This document shows positions 1 through 7,334 of a stretch of 22,746 nt of DNA, in pieces. The DNA is taken from assembly GCA_035546975.1 (NCBI GenBank), contig DASZVS010000002.1, positions 1-22,746 on the forward strand, read 5' to 3'. Within the stretch, counting starts at the first letter, position 1, and every line of letters begins with the position of its first letter. The position numbers were made by a program, and so were the translations under genes. The notes below the pieces were generated by a model that had not been told where the DNA came from, did no database searches, and saw only the letters and a program-made list of their open reading frames with translations. This DNA comes from JARIHC01 sp035546975 (GTDB lineage Bacteria > Patescibacteriota > Saccharimonadia > Saccharimonadales > UBA4665).

Positions 1-757
1 CAGCTTCCCATGCTCCATAGGTAGAGACCTTAAGCACACGCAGTAGGTGGTCACGGTAGCTTCTTTCTGCCACCTGTTTTGTTAAGCGAAAGCCGGGGCT
101 GCCTTCTCTGTGGGTGCCTAACCTTTCCTCGCCAGAAGCATGGCTCTGTTTGGAAAACTTGGCGTATAAAAGACGGGCGAGCGACGTGACGTCTTTCTCT
201 ATGCCTGTTACATCCTGGGGCGACATGGTATATAAAAATTCCTGGACGGCTGTTTCAAGCAGTTTTCTGGCTCCGTCTTTATCTCTGCTAACCGCTTTGA
301 AGATCGGACGAAGGAAACCAAGTTGGTCTTCTAACTCTCGGCCAGCATCCTCATCAAACATTCCCCGGACTAACTCCCGGGCACGTACCCCGTCACGACT
401 AAACTCATTGGTACGCAAATACTGGGTATATAGCGGTACGGAAGAACAGAGATCCAAGGTGATAATTTCTTTTGAGCCGACATTTTGGTAAGCTTCCGAG
501 GCTGTAGCTAAAAATAGTACGGTTCGCTCCCAAGCGTAGCCGGCTTCGGTCGGATTCGTCTTCGCCGCTTCTTCTATTAATTCTCTAATATCAAGTGTTC
601 CGTATGGGATGGGCGGACGATTAGCAAGTATAGCCGAAGTAAACGCTTCTTGCCCGAAGGAACCTAAAGCATGGATCATCTCGAGGTCCCGCTCTGAATC
701 TTGGCAGACAGTAGGATCAAACTCTCTCGACAAGTGGAGGGTTCTTCTTTCTCCCAC
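1..757 (-). CDS. Unrecognised protein, 5' part only (runs off the left edge)
   Basis: An uninterrupted minus-strand frame of about 252 codons runs from a GTG at 757-755 to the window edge; an in-frame TGA lies just upstream at 769-767. The predicted product is soluble and mostly helical. It begins MGERRTLHLSREFDPTV and continues through segments such as LDIRELIEEAAKTNP and RARELVRGMFDEDAGRELED, with no signal peptide, membrane segment or catalytic motif that I recognise. The GTG is favoured because a TTGCAA-N17-TATAAT promoter ends 16 bases before it; a TTG at 733-731 is the next option. There is no clear Shine-Dalgarno sequence. It is divergent from the MarR efflux operon. Its balanced codon use and length argue that it is real and that the plus-strand frames over it are shadows. 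I cannot name its function. Confidence 0.75.
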   Translation of the reverse strand, partial: MGERRTLHLSREFDPTVCQDSERDLEMIHALGSFGQEAFTSAILANRPPIPYGTLDIRELIEEAAKTNPTEAGYAWERTVLFLATASEAYQNVGSKEIITLDLCSSVPLYTQYLRTNEFSRDGVRARELVRGMFDEDAGRELEDQLGFLRPIFKAVSRDKDGARKLLETAVQEFLYTMSPQDVTGIEKDVTSLARLLYAKFSKQSHASGEERLGTHREGSPGFRLTKQVAERSYRDHLLRVLKVSTYGAWEA

Positions 758-773
758 CTTGAAATTTCACATT

Positions 774-802
774 ATTATACTGATTTTTTAATTTATTTGC
801 AA
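774..802 (-). promoter_or_regulatory. Sigma70-type promoter for the left-edge gene
   Basis: On the minus strand, TTGCAA (802-797) and a consensus TATAAT (779-774) are separated by 17 bases. Transcription would start near 767 and leave about a 10-base leader before the GTG at 757. It is back to back with the marR promoter. Confidence 0.65.
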
Positions 803-823
803 TTTTCATCCAAGCAGGGCGGC

Positions 824-852
824 TTGACGAGGTAATCACGATGCTATATATT
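824..852 (+). promoter_or_regulatory. Promoter of the marR-hydrolase-MFS operon
   Basis: TTGACG (824-829) and TATATT (847-852) are 17 bases apart, close to the sigma70 consensus. The start point would be near 859, inside the palindrome at 848-873, so a bound repressor would block RNA polymerase. The leader of about 24 bases has no Shine-Dalgarno sequence before the ATG at 883. Confidence 0.7.
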
Positions 853-873
853 AGTTAGGTACCTAACTAATAT
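848..873 (+). promoter_or_regulatory. Perfect 26-bp palindrome, predicted MarR operator
   Basis: The half-site ATATTAGTTAGGT (848-860) is followed at once by its exact reverse complement (861-873). The TTAG..CTAA core resembles operators of MarR-family repressors. It overlaps the -10 hexamer and the predicted start point of the marR promoter, which implies autorepression of the operon. The match is seen directly; the binding protein is inferred from the adjacent gene. Confidence 0.75.
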
Positions 874-882
874 TCTCCTCCC

Positions 883-1311
883 ATGCAGAATACAGAACAA
901 ACGCTCCTTCCGGTCCTCATTAAGCGGTGCGCCCGGATTATCGACCGGCGGATTGATGCCATGCTCAAAAAACACGGCATCGCCAGAAGCCAGTACCGCG
1001 TTATGTACTATGTAGCCCATGGCGGCGAGCCCTCCCAGAAAGAGTTGCAGGAAAAACTGGGCGTCCAAGCTTCCACGATGACGCTCATTGTTAACACGCT
1101 GGTACAGAAAGGCTGGCTCGTACGCGTCAGAAACCCGAAAGATAAGCGCCATAATAAGCTCCAGCTTTCGGCCGAAGGGAAGAAGTTATATAACGAAATC
1201 CCGGAACCTGCCAATATATTGGATAATGCACTGCGGGAAGAATTGGGCAAGGACGAAGCCCGCCTATACGAAACGTTGCTTATAAAAACGATTAATAGAT
1301 TCAACCAATAA
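883..1311 (+). CDS. MarR-family transcriptional regulator
   Basis: A 142-residue protein with the usual MarR length and layout: N-terminal dimerisation helices, a winged helix-turn-helix at about residues 45-100 (SQKELQEKLGVQASTMTLIV then LVQKGWLVR), and a wing containing NPKDKRHNKLQLSAEGKKL, which corresponds to the family's DxRxxxxxLT wing motif. A C-terminal helix completes the dimer domain. Such proteins repress nearby genes and release DNA when a small phenolic or hydrophobic ligand binds or a cysteine is oxidised. It begins an operon with a hydrolase and an exporter, so it probably senses a toxic compound that the exporter removes. A perfect palindrome sits over its promoter. The ATG lacks a Shine-Dalgarno sequence. 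The family is confident; the ligand is unknown. Confidence 0.9.
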   Translation: MQNTEQTLLPVLIKRCARIIDRRIDAMLKKHGIARSQYRVMYYVAHGGEPSQKELQEKLGVQASTMTLIVNTLVQKGWLVRVRNPKDKRHNKLQLSAEGKKLYNEIPEPANILDNALREELGKDEARLYETLLIKTINRFNQ

Positions 1312-1325
1312 TAAAGGAGGCTATC

Positions 1326-1892
1326 ATGGCAAAAAGTAATACAGCACTGCTCGTTATGGATGTCCAACCCGGCATCGTAGACCGTTTCGACACCCAAGAA
1401 GAATATCTAAACCGCCTTAAGCCGGCGATTGAAGGCGCGCGCCAAGCAGGCATTCCCGTTATCTATGTAGTCGTCGGTTTCCGGCCAGGATTTCCAGAGG
1501 TTAGCCCGGACAATAAGGGTTTCAGTTCCATTAAAGATAGTGGCCGTGAAGTCATGGTAAATCCAAGCCCCGTTGTAGAACTAGCAGAAGGGGAAGTTGT
1601 GGTGACCAAACGGCGCATCAGCGCCTTCGCCGGCAGCGACCTTGATGTGGTTTTGAGCGCCAAAGGCGTAAAGCATCTCGTCTTATGCGGCATTTCCACA
1701 AGCGGCGTCGTACTCTCAACTACCCGCCTGGCTGCAGACAAAGACTACCAGTTAACAATCCTCTCTGATCTCTGTCTCGACTCAGACGAAGAGGTTCACC
1801 GCGTACTGACCGAGAAGATTTTTCCGCGCCAAGCCGAAGTCATCACTGCCGAAACTTGGCTTAAAGGGCTGGAAAGCGGAGAAGACAAGTAA
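1326..1892 (+). CDS. Isochorismatase-like hydrolase lacking the catalytic cysteine
   Basis: A 188-residue protein of the isochorismatase/cysteine hydrolase fold. Visible are the N-terminal ALLVMDVQ with catalytic Asp12, the TKRRISAFAGSDLD segment with the conserved Lys95, and the strand LVLCGISTSGVVLSTTR at 118-134. In amidase members (nicotinamidase, N-carbamoylsarcosine amidase) the nucleophilic Cys sits where this protein has Val128. The Asp and Lys remain, as in isochorismatases, which work without the Cys. The TSGVVLST form is one I recall from other bacterial members, so it is probably a subfamily trait and not damage. A strong ribosome binding site, AAAGGAGG, lies 5 bases before the ATG. 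It follows marR by 14 bases and precedes the exporter by 2, so it may modify the exported compound. The substrate is unknown. Confidence 0.8.
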   Translation: MAKSNTALLVMDVQPGIVDRFDTQEEYLNRLKPAIEGARQAGIPVIYVVVGFRPGFPEVSPDNKGFSSIKDSGREVMVNPSPVVELAEGEVVVTKRRISAFAGSDLDVVLSAKGVKHLVLCGISTSGVVLSTTRLAADKDYQLTILSDLCLDSDEEVHRVLTEKIFPRQAEVITAETWLKGLESGEDK

Positions 1893-1894
1893 AT

Positions 1895-3598
1895 ATGCTC
1901 AAGAAAGTTCTCCGCCATACCACCAAAGAAAGCCCCCACTATAAGTGGATAGCCCTGTCTAACACGACCCTTGGCGTGCTGATGGCTACGCTAAACGCCA
2001 CCAGCCTGATTATTGCATTGCCCGTCATTTTCCGCGGCATTAATCTTAACCCCTTAGCTCCCAGCAGTTTTTCATACCTATTATGGATTCTGCTCGGCTA
2101 TCTGCTCGTAGCAGCAATCCTGGTAGTCTCCCTCGGCAGGCTCGGCGACATGTACGGCCGTGTCAAAATGTACAACCTTGGTTTCATCATCTTCTCCCTC
2201 GGCGCCTTGGGCGCGGCACTAACGTGGAGCCACGGGCCAGCCGGAGCGCTTGAGCTTATCTTGTTCCGCGTCGTCCAGTCTGTCGGCGGTGCCATGCTCA
2301 TGGCTAATTCTGCCGCCATTTTGACCGACGCCTTCCCGCATAACCAGCGGGGCATGGCTCTTGGCATTAATCAAATTGCCGCCTTGGCCGGTTCATTCCT
2401 GGGTATTCTTGTCGGCGGATTTCTATCGCAATTTTCGTGGCGCTGGGTATTTCTCTTTAATGTGCCGATTGGTATTATCGGCGTCATCTGGTCATATGTA
2501 GCCTTGAAAGAAATTGACATTTTCCACCCGGCAAAAATCGACTGGTGGGGCAATGTCACCTTTGCGCTTGGGCTCGGCATGGTGCTTGTCGGCATCACAT
2601 ACGGGATCCGGCCGCATGGCTCCTCGGCAATGGGCTGGGGTGATCCGTTAGTTATCGGCCTAATAATCGCCGGGCTTATCATACTGGCATTATTCGCGAC
2701 CATAGAAAAGAAGGTCAAGCAGCCGATGTTCAATCTAGAGCTCTTCAACATCCGTGCTTTCACAGCTGGCAATATCGCCGGGCTAATGGCGGCAATGAGC
2801 CGCGGCGGCTTACAGTTCATGCTTATCATGTGGCTACAAGGCATTTGGCTGCCACTGCATGGCTACGCTTTTACTGATACGCCGCTCTGGGCAGGCATCT
2901 ACATGCTGCCGACGACTATCGGCTTTCTGATAGCGGGACCGCTTTCTGGCTATCTATCTGATAAATATGGCGCGCGCCCCTTCGCAACCGGCGGCATGCT
3001 CTTAGCCGCAGCAAGCTTCGGCCTGATGATGCTTTTGCCGGTAAACTTCAGTTACTGGGTATTTGCCCTTATATTGCTCCTTAATGGCATGGCGTTTGGG
3101 CTGTTCTCCTCGCCAAATACTGCCGGCATCATGAATTCGGTGCCTTCGCGCTTCAGAGGCGTAGCATCGGGTATGCGCGCTACCTTTATGAATGTCGGGT
3201 TGCCGCTTTCAATCGGCATTTTCTTCACGCTCATGATTGTCGGCCTGACCTCAAGCGTACCAAGCAGCATGTACCACGGCCTTACCGCGAACGGCGTTTC
3301 TCCGTCGGTGGCAACCAATCTATCGCATCTGCCGGCCATCAGCTATCTGTTCGCCGCCTTCCTGGGCTATAACCCCCTCAAAACATTGCTCGGGCCGTCC
3401 GTCTTGAACCACTTGCCGGCAGGCGATGCCGCACGCTTGACATCTAAGGAGTTCTTTCCCCAGCTCATCGGCTCGCCGTTTAAGCACGGCCTGGTTGTAG
3501 TACTTAGTTTCTCAATTGTGGCCTGCTTGGTCGCAGCAGCGGCCTCATGGCTCCGCGGCGGCAAATTCATCCATGAAGAGGCTGAAGCTACCAGCTAA
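1895..3598 (+). CDS. MFS multidrug exporter, DHA2 (14-TM) type
   Basis: A 567-residue integral membrane protein with many hydrophobic segments along its whole length, consistent with the 14-helix drug:H+ antiporter family. The loop between helices 2 and 3 carries GRLGDMYGRVKM (residues 81-92), a clear form of MFS motif A. A repeat of that loop appears later as GPLSGYLSDKYGARPF. The segment GGAMLMANSAAILTDAF and the following LGINQIAALAGSFLGILVGG resemble the antiporter motif C region of DHA members. A hydrophilic loop of about 70 residues (near 455-530) separates the last helices. It is the third gene of the marR operon, two bases after the hydrolase, and is presumably induced with it. Its stop codon interlocks with that of the convergent polymerase gene. 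The exported compound cannot be told from sequence. Confidence 0.88.
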   Translation: MLKKVLRHTTKESPHYKWIALSNTTLGVLMATLNATSLIIALPVIFRGINLNPLAPSSFSYLLWILLGYLLVAAILVVSLGRLGDMYGRVKMYNLGFIIFSLGALGAALTWSHGPAGALELILFRVVQSVGGAMLMANSAAILTDAFPHNQRGMALGINQIAALAGSFLGILVGGFLSQFSWRWVFLFNVPIGIIGVIWSYVALKEIDIFHPAKIDWWGNVTFALGLGMVLVGITYGIRPHGSSAMGWGDPLVIGLIIAGLIILALFATIEKKVKQPMFNLELFNIRAFTAGNIAGLMAAMSRGGLQFMLIMWLQGIWLPLHGYAFTDTPLWAGIYMLPTTIGFLIAGPLSGYLSDKYGARPFATGGMLLAAASFGLMMLLPVNFSYWVFALILLLNGMAFGLFSSPNTAGIMNSVPSRFRGVASGMRATFMNVGLPLSIGIFFTLMIVGLTSSVPSSMYHGLTANGVSPSVATNLSHLPAISYLFAAFLGYNPLKTLLGPSVLNHLPAGDAARLTSKEFFPQLIGSPFKHGLVVVLSFSIVACLVAAAASWLRGGKFIHEEAEATS

Positions 3599-4857
3599 GA
3601 CCGGCAAAGCAATTCGAAATAACGGGTTGTGCCGAAAGGAATTTTTTGCTTGACGACGTTGCGTGACCGGTGGCTACCCGCGAATGTCAGCGTAAATTCG
3701 CCGTAGCGCTCATTAACGCGGTCAACTGCCTCAGTCAGCCAATCTTCGCGGTTAACGTCTTCTAGCAAACTGATCTGGTTACGCGTTGACGGCTCCAGCT
3801 GGTAGCAGCTGACACCGATTTCCCGCACGTAATCATGGTGCGGCCGGCGGTTGAAAAGCAGCATTGCCCGGCGGTGCACCTCAGCGTTTGAGAAAAACGA
3901 GGTCTTGAACATGCGCCGTTCGTACCAATAATCGCCACCGGCATAGCGGGCATACACCGTAATGCCGCGGGCGCAGAAACCCTTATAACGCAGCTTCATG
4001 CCGGTAGTTTCGCAAAGATACGCCAGCCGGGAATGAATGGTTTCGTCATCTAGCCGCATATCTTCCAGCACATACTGGCGGCCAATGGTCTTGGTTGAAA
4101 ACTCTTGGTCATCAATTTCGTGGCCGCGGAGGCGCTGATACCAATCTTCGCCGCATACGCTATGAAAAACTTGCCGGCGCAGCAGCTCCGACGGCGCATC
4201 CAGAAACTGCAGGGGCGTATAGATACCAGCAGCATTGAGCCGGGCCTGGTTACGCTCGGCAATGCCATGCAAATCGGTTAGCTTCAGGCCCTCTAGCGTA
4301 CTCCGAAGATTCTTATGGGTGATGACGTCCAGCCCGTCCGGTTTATGAAGCCCGGCTGCTAATTTTGCTAGAAATCGATTAGGCGCGATGCCGACGTTGC
4401 AACGCATCCAGCAACCGACGTCATCCTTGAGCCGCTGCTTGATCTCGTATCCGATATCTTCTAGCGATCGCTGGTTAATATGCTGGCGCGTACTATGAAA
4501 ATCGATAATGCCCTCATCGATGCTTTTCATCTGTACATTCGGCGAATACGATTGCATGATACTGACCAGCTTCTGATAAGCGAAGTGATATTTTGGCGGA
4601 TCGGTCTCCAAGATGACCATATCCGGCGCCAACTGCAGGCCCTGATCGGCACGCATGCCCACTTTCACGCCGCGCTGCTTAGCCTCGTATGATGCAGCTA
4701 CAATGCACGCATACTTTGCCTCGCTGACCCGGCGGTTTGTTACGCCCACCGGGCGCCCGCGGAGCATTGGCCGGGCCTGCTGCTCCACGGTAGCAAAGCA
4801 AGAGTTCAGGTCGATATGCATAATCTGCGGCTCTTCTGTATTAAGCGGCAAGTGCAT
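3595..4857 (-). CDS. Y-family DNA polymerase (DinB/UmuC-like)
   Basis: A 420-residue error-prone translesion polymerase. The palm has IMHIDLNSCFATVE with metal ligand Asp16 and MKSIDEGIIDF with Asp114-Glu115. The fingers segment VAASYEAKQRGVKVGMRA covers about residues 53-70. The thumb has the hairpin LKLTDLHGI near 191-199. A little-finger domain follows. QISLL at 361-365 fits the beta-clamp-binding motif, and QISLL...AVDRVNERYGEFTLTFAG resembles the C-terminal part of UmuC more than DinB. The active site looks complete. The assigned ATG overlaps the upstream small gene by 17 bases and has AAGGG about 7 bases before it; Met13 (4821), directly before HIDLNS, would remove the overlap and is a fair alternative. 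It is the second gene of a two-gene unit. Its stop shares CTAA with that of the exporter. Confidence 0.9.
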   Translation of the reverse strand: MHLPLNTEEPQIMHIDLNSCFATVEQQARPMLRGRPVGVTNRRVSEAKYACIVAASYEAKQRGVKVGMRADQGLQLAPDMVILETDPPKYHFAYQKLVSIMQSYSPNVQMKSIDEGIIDFHSTRQHINQRSLEDIGYEIKQRLKDDVGCWMRCNVGIAPNRFLAKLAAGLHKPDGLDVITHKNLRSTLEGLKLTDLHGIAERNQARLNAAGIYTPLQFLDAPSELLRRQVFHSVCGEDWYQRLRGHEIDDQEFSTKTIGRQYVLEDMRLDDETIHSRLAYLCETTGMKLRYKGFCARGITVYARYAGGDYWYERRMFKTSFFSNAEVHRRAMLLFNRRPHHDYVREIGVSCYQLEPSTRNQISLLEDVNREDWLTEAVDRVNERYGEFTLTFAGSHRSRNVVKQKIPFGTTRYFELLCRS

Positions 4858-5143
4858 AGGTGCGCCCTTGGAACCCTTCGAGCTGGTCAGCTATATAGAC
4901 AAGCTTCCAGCGCAAAGATTCGGCATCGAACTCCAGCCGGTAATCAGCCTCGCCGTCCGTCATATCAAAGACGTGCACCATGCGTTGGCCTTTGGTGGTC
5001 GGATGGCGCAGGCCGGTCTCAGTGAAAGTGATTTGGCGGTTTTTGTATTCCATCTTCTTGGGAAAGCATTTAGGATGGTTTTTATCTTTAAAATAGTAAG
5101 CAACAATTGCTACGTCTTCATTGATTTGGGTTACGTTTTCCAT
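4841..5143 (-). CDS. Small unrecognised protein paired with the Y-family polymerase
   Basis: A 100-residue soluble protein with a good ribosome binding site (AAGGAG, 6 bases before the ATG). It starts MENVTQINEDVAIVAYYFKD and has an aromatic, basic middle (CFPKKMEYKNRQITFTETGLRHP). It ends in a beta-rich part with HVFDMTDGEADYRLEFDAES and LRWKLVYIADQLEG. Its last codons overlap the polymerase gene, so the two are surely translated from one message. Short proteins with an R-x-x-F-x-WRL-like ending occur beside Y-family polymerase genes in Actinobacteria (DUF6504); the resemblance here is only in length, context and the YRLEFD..SLRWKLV strand pair, so I do not assign the family. A role as an accessory or regulatory partner of translesion synthesis is an inference from context. 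Confidence 0.75.
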   Translation of the reverse strand: MENVTQINEDVAIVAYYFKDKNHPKCFPKKMEYKNRQITFTETGLRHPTTKGQRMVHVFDMTDGEADYRLEFDAESLRWKLVYIADQLEGFQGRTYALAA

Positions 5144-5378
5144 GATCTAGCTCCTTTGATTGATAATTAATAAAGAGGGGCGACCGAGCATTTGCTGGCG
5201 CTTAAACGGCTTTTAGAAAGAGAGCTATCCAAGCACAAGACAACCGTTCGTATATCTGTACCAGGTTCGGATAACTGATTGGAGCTGGAGAGAGCAGGGA
5301 CCGAAGTGTGCCATCTCGAATTGTTATAAAGCCTGCGCGGAGGAAGGCCGGATGCCAGCCCACACATAACTACCAATA

Positions 5379-5384
5379 ATTATA
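5379..5384 (-). promoter_or_regulatory. Candidate -10 box (TATAAT) for the polymerase unit
   Basis: A perfect TATAAT on the minus strand, preceded by GTG, without a recognisable -35 hexamer at 17 bases. It is the best -10 upstream of the gene at 4841-5143, but it lies more than 230 bases from that start codon, so it may instead drive a small RNA or short ORF. Confidence 0.35.
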
Positions 5385-5411
5385 CACGCTCCCGTCAATA
5401 TCCGCTTGTGC

Positions 5412-5440
5412 TTGAGTTACGCGAAAGCTTCAAGCATACT
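5412..5440 (+). promoter_or_regulatory. Promoter of purN (leaderless)
   Basis: TTGAGT (5412-5417) and CATACT (5435-5440) are 17 bases apart. The -10 ends 7 bases before the ATG at 5448, so transcription should begin at or next to the start codon. This decides for 5448 over the upstream GTG/ATG-like starts in the same frame. Confidence 0.6.
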
Positions 5441-5447
5441 GGGCGGC

Positions 5448-6209
5448 ATGGGTGAATTGCCTCGTAGAGTAGCCATCCTTGCATCAGGCAGCGGCACAAC
5501 GGCCGAAGCCTATGCGCAGGCTATCCATGATGGAGCATTCAATCAGCGTATCCATCTCGTTATAACTAATAATCCCGAAGCAGGCATACTCGACAGGGTA
5601 GAGCGGTGGAACCAGGAATGGGGGTTCGAGGTCGAAACGGCAGTCATCAATAGAACGACCCATCCCGGCGGCCCCAACAAGCGCGGGCAAACCCAAGAAG
5701 AAGCCGAGGCTATTACTACGCTTGCAGATGAGCATGGCATCGATTTGATCGCCGCCATGGGATACATGGTTATCATCAAAGAACCTCTCATTAGCACCTA
5801 CGGGCTCGTTCGGGGTAACCACCGCTCGCTCTACGAGGCGCGTATGATAAATACCCACCCGGGGCCGCTGCCACTCACCCAGGACACCATCGGGGAATAC
5901 GCCTCCCGAAGAGTACTCGAAGAGTCCGCGCGTATTGAGGAGGAAAATAAGAAACGCCAGGCAGCCGGACAAATGGAACTGCCACCGCTTGTGTATTCGG
6001 AACATACGATGCATGTCATTTCGCAGCTAGTCGACGATCCCGGCACGGTTTTTGCTACAAACCAAGTGAGGATTTTCCCTAATGATACTGCAGCGTCGCT
6101 TTTTCAACGTGTCCAACGGAAAGAGAAGGCAATGATTGCCTATGATATAGATGCATTCCTAAGTGAACATGCGCGGATAATCACAAAGCTCGCTGCGAAA
6201 GGCAGTTGA
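5448..6209 (+). CDS. purN: Phosphoribosylglycinamide formyltransferase (GART)
   Basis: A 253-residue cytoplasmic enzyme that transfers a formyl group from 10-formyltetrahydrofolate to GAR, step 3 of purine synthesis. ILASGSGTTAEA at residues 10-21 is the phosphate-binding loop. The catalytic triad known from E. coli PurN is present as Asn135 and His137 (INTHPGPLP) and Asp196 (HVISQLVD), with the His-to-Asp spacing at the second site matching E. coli. The protein is longer than the usual 190-210 residues: a charged insert (about 150-180, with EEENKKRQ) separates the Asn-His motif from the Asp motif, and another loop (NRTTHPGGPNKRG) lies near 68-80. A longer frame starting at 5406 exists, but the promoter and the family alignment support Met at 5448. 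It is followed after 144 bases by pfkB. Confidence 0.85.
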   Translation: MGELPRRVAILASGSGTTAEAYAQAIHDGAFNQRIHLVITNNPEAGILDRVERWNQEWGFEVETAVINRTTHPGGPNKRGQTQEEAEAITTLADEHGIDLIAAMGYMVIIKEPLISTYGLVRGNHRSLYEARMINTHPGPLPLTQDTIGEYASRRVLEESARIEEENKKRQAAGQMELPPLVYSEHTMHVISQLVDDPGTVFATNQVRIFPNDTAASLFQRVQRKEKAMIAYDIDAFLSEHARIITKLAAKGS

Positions 6210-6318
6210 GGCTACCGCCTGCGGGCATACCTAGAATAGATAGACAGGGCTTTTCGGCAAAAACCCATACTACGCGCTCCGCGACAGATGTAGCAATAAT
6301 TATTAAATTATTTTTTAA

Positions 6319-6347
6319 TTGCATAATTAGACCAACAATTGTATAAA
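6319..6347 (+). promoter_or_regulatory. Promoter of the pfkB-sulfatase pair (leaderless)
   Basis: TTGCAT (6319-6324) and TATAAA (6342-6347) are 17 bases apart in an AT-rich stretch. The -10 ends 6 bases before the ATG at 6354, so that ATG, and not the TTG at 6339 that lies within the promoter spacer, is the likely start. Confidence 0.65.
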
Positions 6348-6353
6348 AAAACT

Positions 6354-7334
6354 ATGGCGGAGTACTTAAGAGCGGCAGCGCTGTGTTACGCGCTGGTAGA
6401 CCATAAGGTTACTACCCCTCGTACGGAGCTACCTGAAGCGCGGTTCAGCGCGGCGGAGTCTTATCTCGCGAATATAGAAAACCCTATCGCGCCGACGGCG
6501 GGAGGATCAGTAGCTAATACGGCGACTATTTTCTCAAAATATTCAGAGGTACCTACGCGTCTATACTACAGGGTGGGGGATGATTGGCGCGGCCGTATAT
6601 TCTCTCAAGCTACAGGTAGCGATTTCGGACCGCCGCAAATTGGAACAAATGAACACACCGGCATCTGCATTCTCGCGCTTTCAGATAGCGGCGAAATCGA
6701 GGATGAAATCACCATATACGGTGCCGCTGAAAGCGTAACCATTCCAGCGACTGAACAAAACCAAATATACGATATTGTCTTTAGTAATATAAACACCCTT
6801 CGCCAGCCCGCGCTTCGCGACCACGTCTCGGGGCTTGTCCACAATCTTGACCGCGGAAAAGGCATGTTGGCTTTTCGCCTTAGTGGCGCGCACAGCGCCT
6901 TAGCGGATCCAAACCAAGCGAGAGAAGCGCTAGCCTCGATACCACGTGTTCCCGAAATATGTTTCGGGAACGACGTAGAGGCTGCTAATTTAACCGGTGA
7001 AACGAATCACCACAAAGCACTCATGGAACTCTTGCCCGACACGCGCGTTCTTATCTTAACAAGCAGGGCTGCGAGTATTGCCATTAGATTTGAAGGCGAA
7101 ACAATAGCGCTGCCCGTAGCCAAAGCGAAAGAGGTGGTTGACGTAACGGGCGCCGGGGATCATTTTATGGGAGTTACCATGGGTGAACTGGTACGGTACG
7201 CGTACAGTGACTGGACGGCCGATCTAGTAAAACAAGCCGCCTCGAAAGGCATAGAAGCGGCAGCAGGGGCCATACGCACTACTCGCTCCAGACTAACGAC
7301 AGCCGAACTAAAAGCAATCGGGACAGATTCATGA
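6354..7334 (+). CDS. PfkB-family kinase, adenosine-kinase-like
   Basis: A 326-residue cytoplasmic ribokinase-fold kinase. The first signature is AGGSVANTA (49-57), close to the GGS.AN form of adenosine kinases and sugar kinases. The Mg-binding NDVE sits at 206-209. The second signature VVDVTGAGDHFMG (261-273) holds the anion hole and the catalytic base Asp269. All key residues are intact. These enzymes phosphorylate the 5' or primary hydroxyl of ribose-type sugars and nucleosides with ATP. Given purN upstream, a purine nucleoside is an attractive substrate, but that is inference. Translation should start at 6354 on a leaderless message. The gene overlaps the next by ATGA (7331-7334), so the two products are made together. 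It might instead act on a sugar. Confidence 0.8.
   Translation: MAEYLRAAALCYALVDHKVTTPRTELPEARFSAAESYLANIENPIAPTAGGSVANTATIFSKYSEVPTRLYYRVGDDWRGRIFSQATGSDFGPPQIGTNEHTGICILALSDSGEIEDEITIYGAAESVTIPATEQNQIYDIVFSNINTLRQPALRDHVSGLVHNLDRGKGMLAFRLSGAHSALADPNQAREALASIPRVPEICFGNDVEAANLTGETNHHKALMELLPDTRVLILTSRAASIAIRFEGETIALPVAKAKEVVDVTGAGDHFMGVTMGELVRYAYSDWTADLVKQAASKGIEAAAGAIRTTRSRLTTAELKAIGTDS

Larger units (their letters stand above)
5144..5447. other. 304-base intergenic region between the polymerase unit and purN
   Basis: No convincing gene lies here. It holds the purN promoter at its right end (5412-5440). On the minus strand it has a consensus TATAAT (5384-5379), which would give the polymerase unit a leader of about 230 bases. 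A Ser-rich minus-strand frame (ATG at 5367, stop at 5167) starts just after that -10 but does not look like a folded protein. Short complementary segments (GTTAT/ATAAC and GTGTG/CACAC) could fold, but I see no known RNA family. No SOS box of the GAAC-N4-GTTC type is evident. Confidence 0.5.

Noticed and set aside
114..791. Plus-strand frames at 114-491 and 609-791
   Set aside because: They lie over a longer open minus-strand frame with its own promoter, and their products are Ser/Arg-rich with no family features.
5167..5376. Minus-strand 66-69 codon frame in the gap before the polymerase unit
   Set aside because: It follows a TATAAT closely, but the Ser-rich product has no recognisable pattern and no ribosome binding site. 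It is mentioned only as part of the unexplained leader.
6247..6266. Hairpin GGGCTTTT-CGGC-AAAAACCC after purN as a terminator
   Set aside because: The stem has a C-A mismatch, is weak in GC and is not followed by a T run, so an intrinsic terminator cannot be supported.
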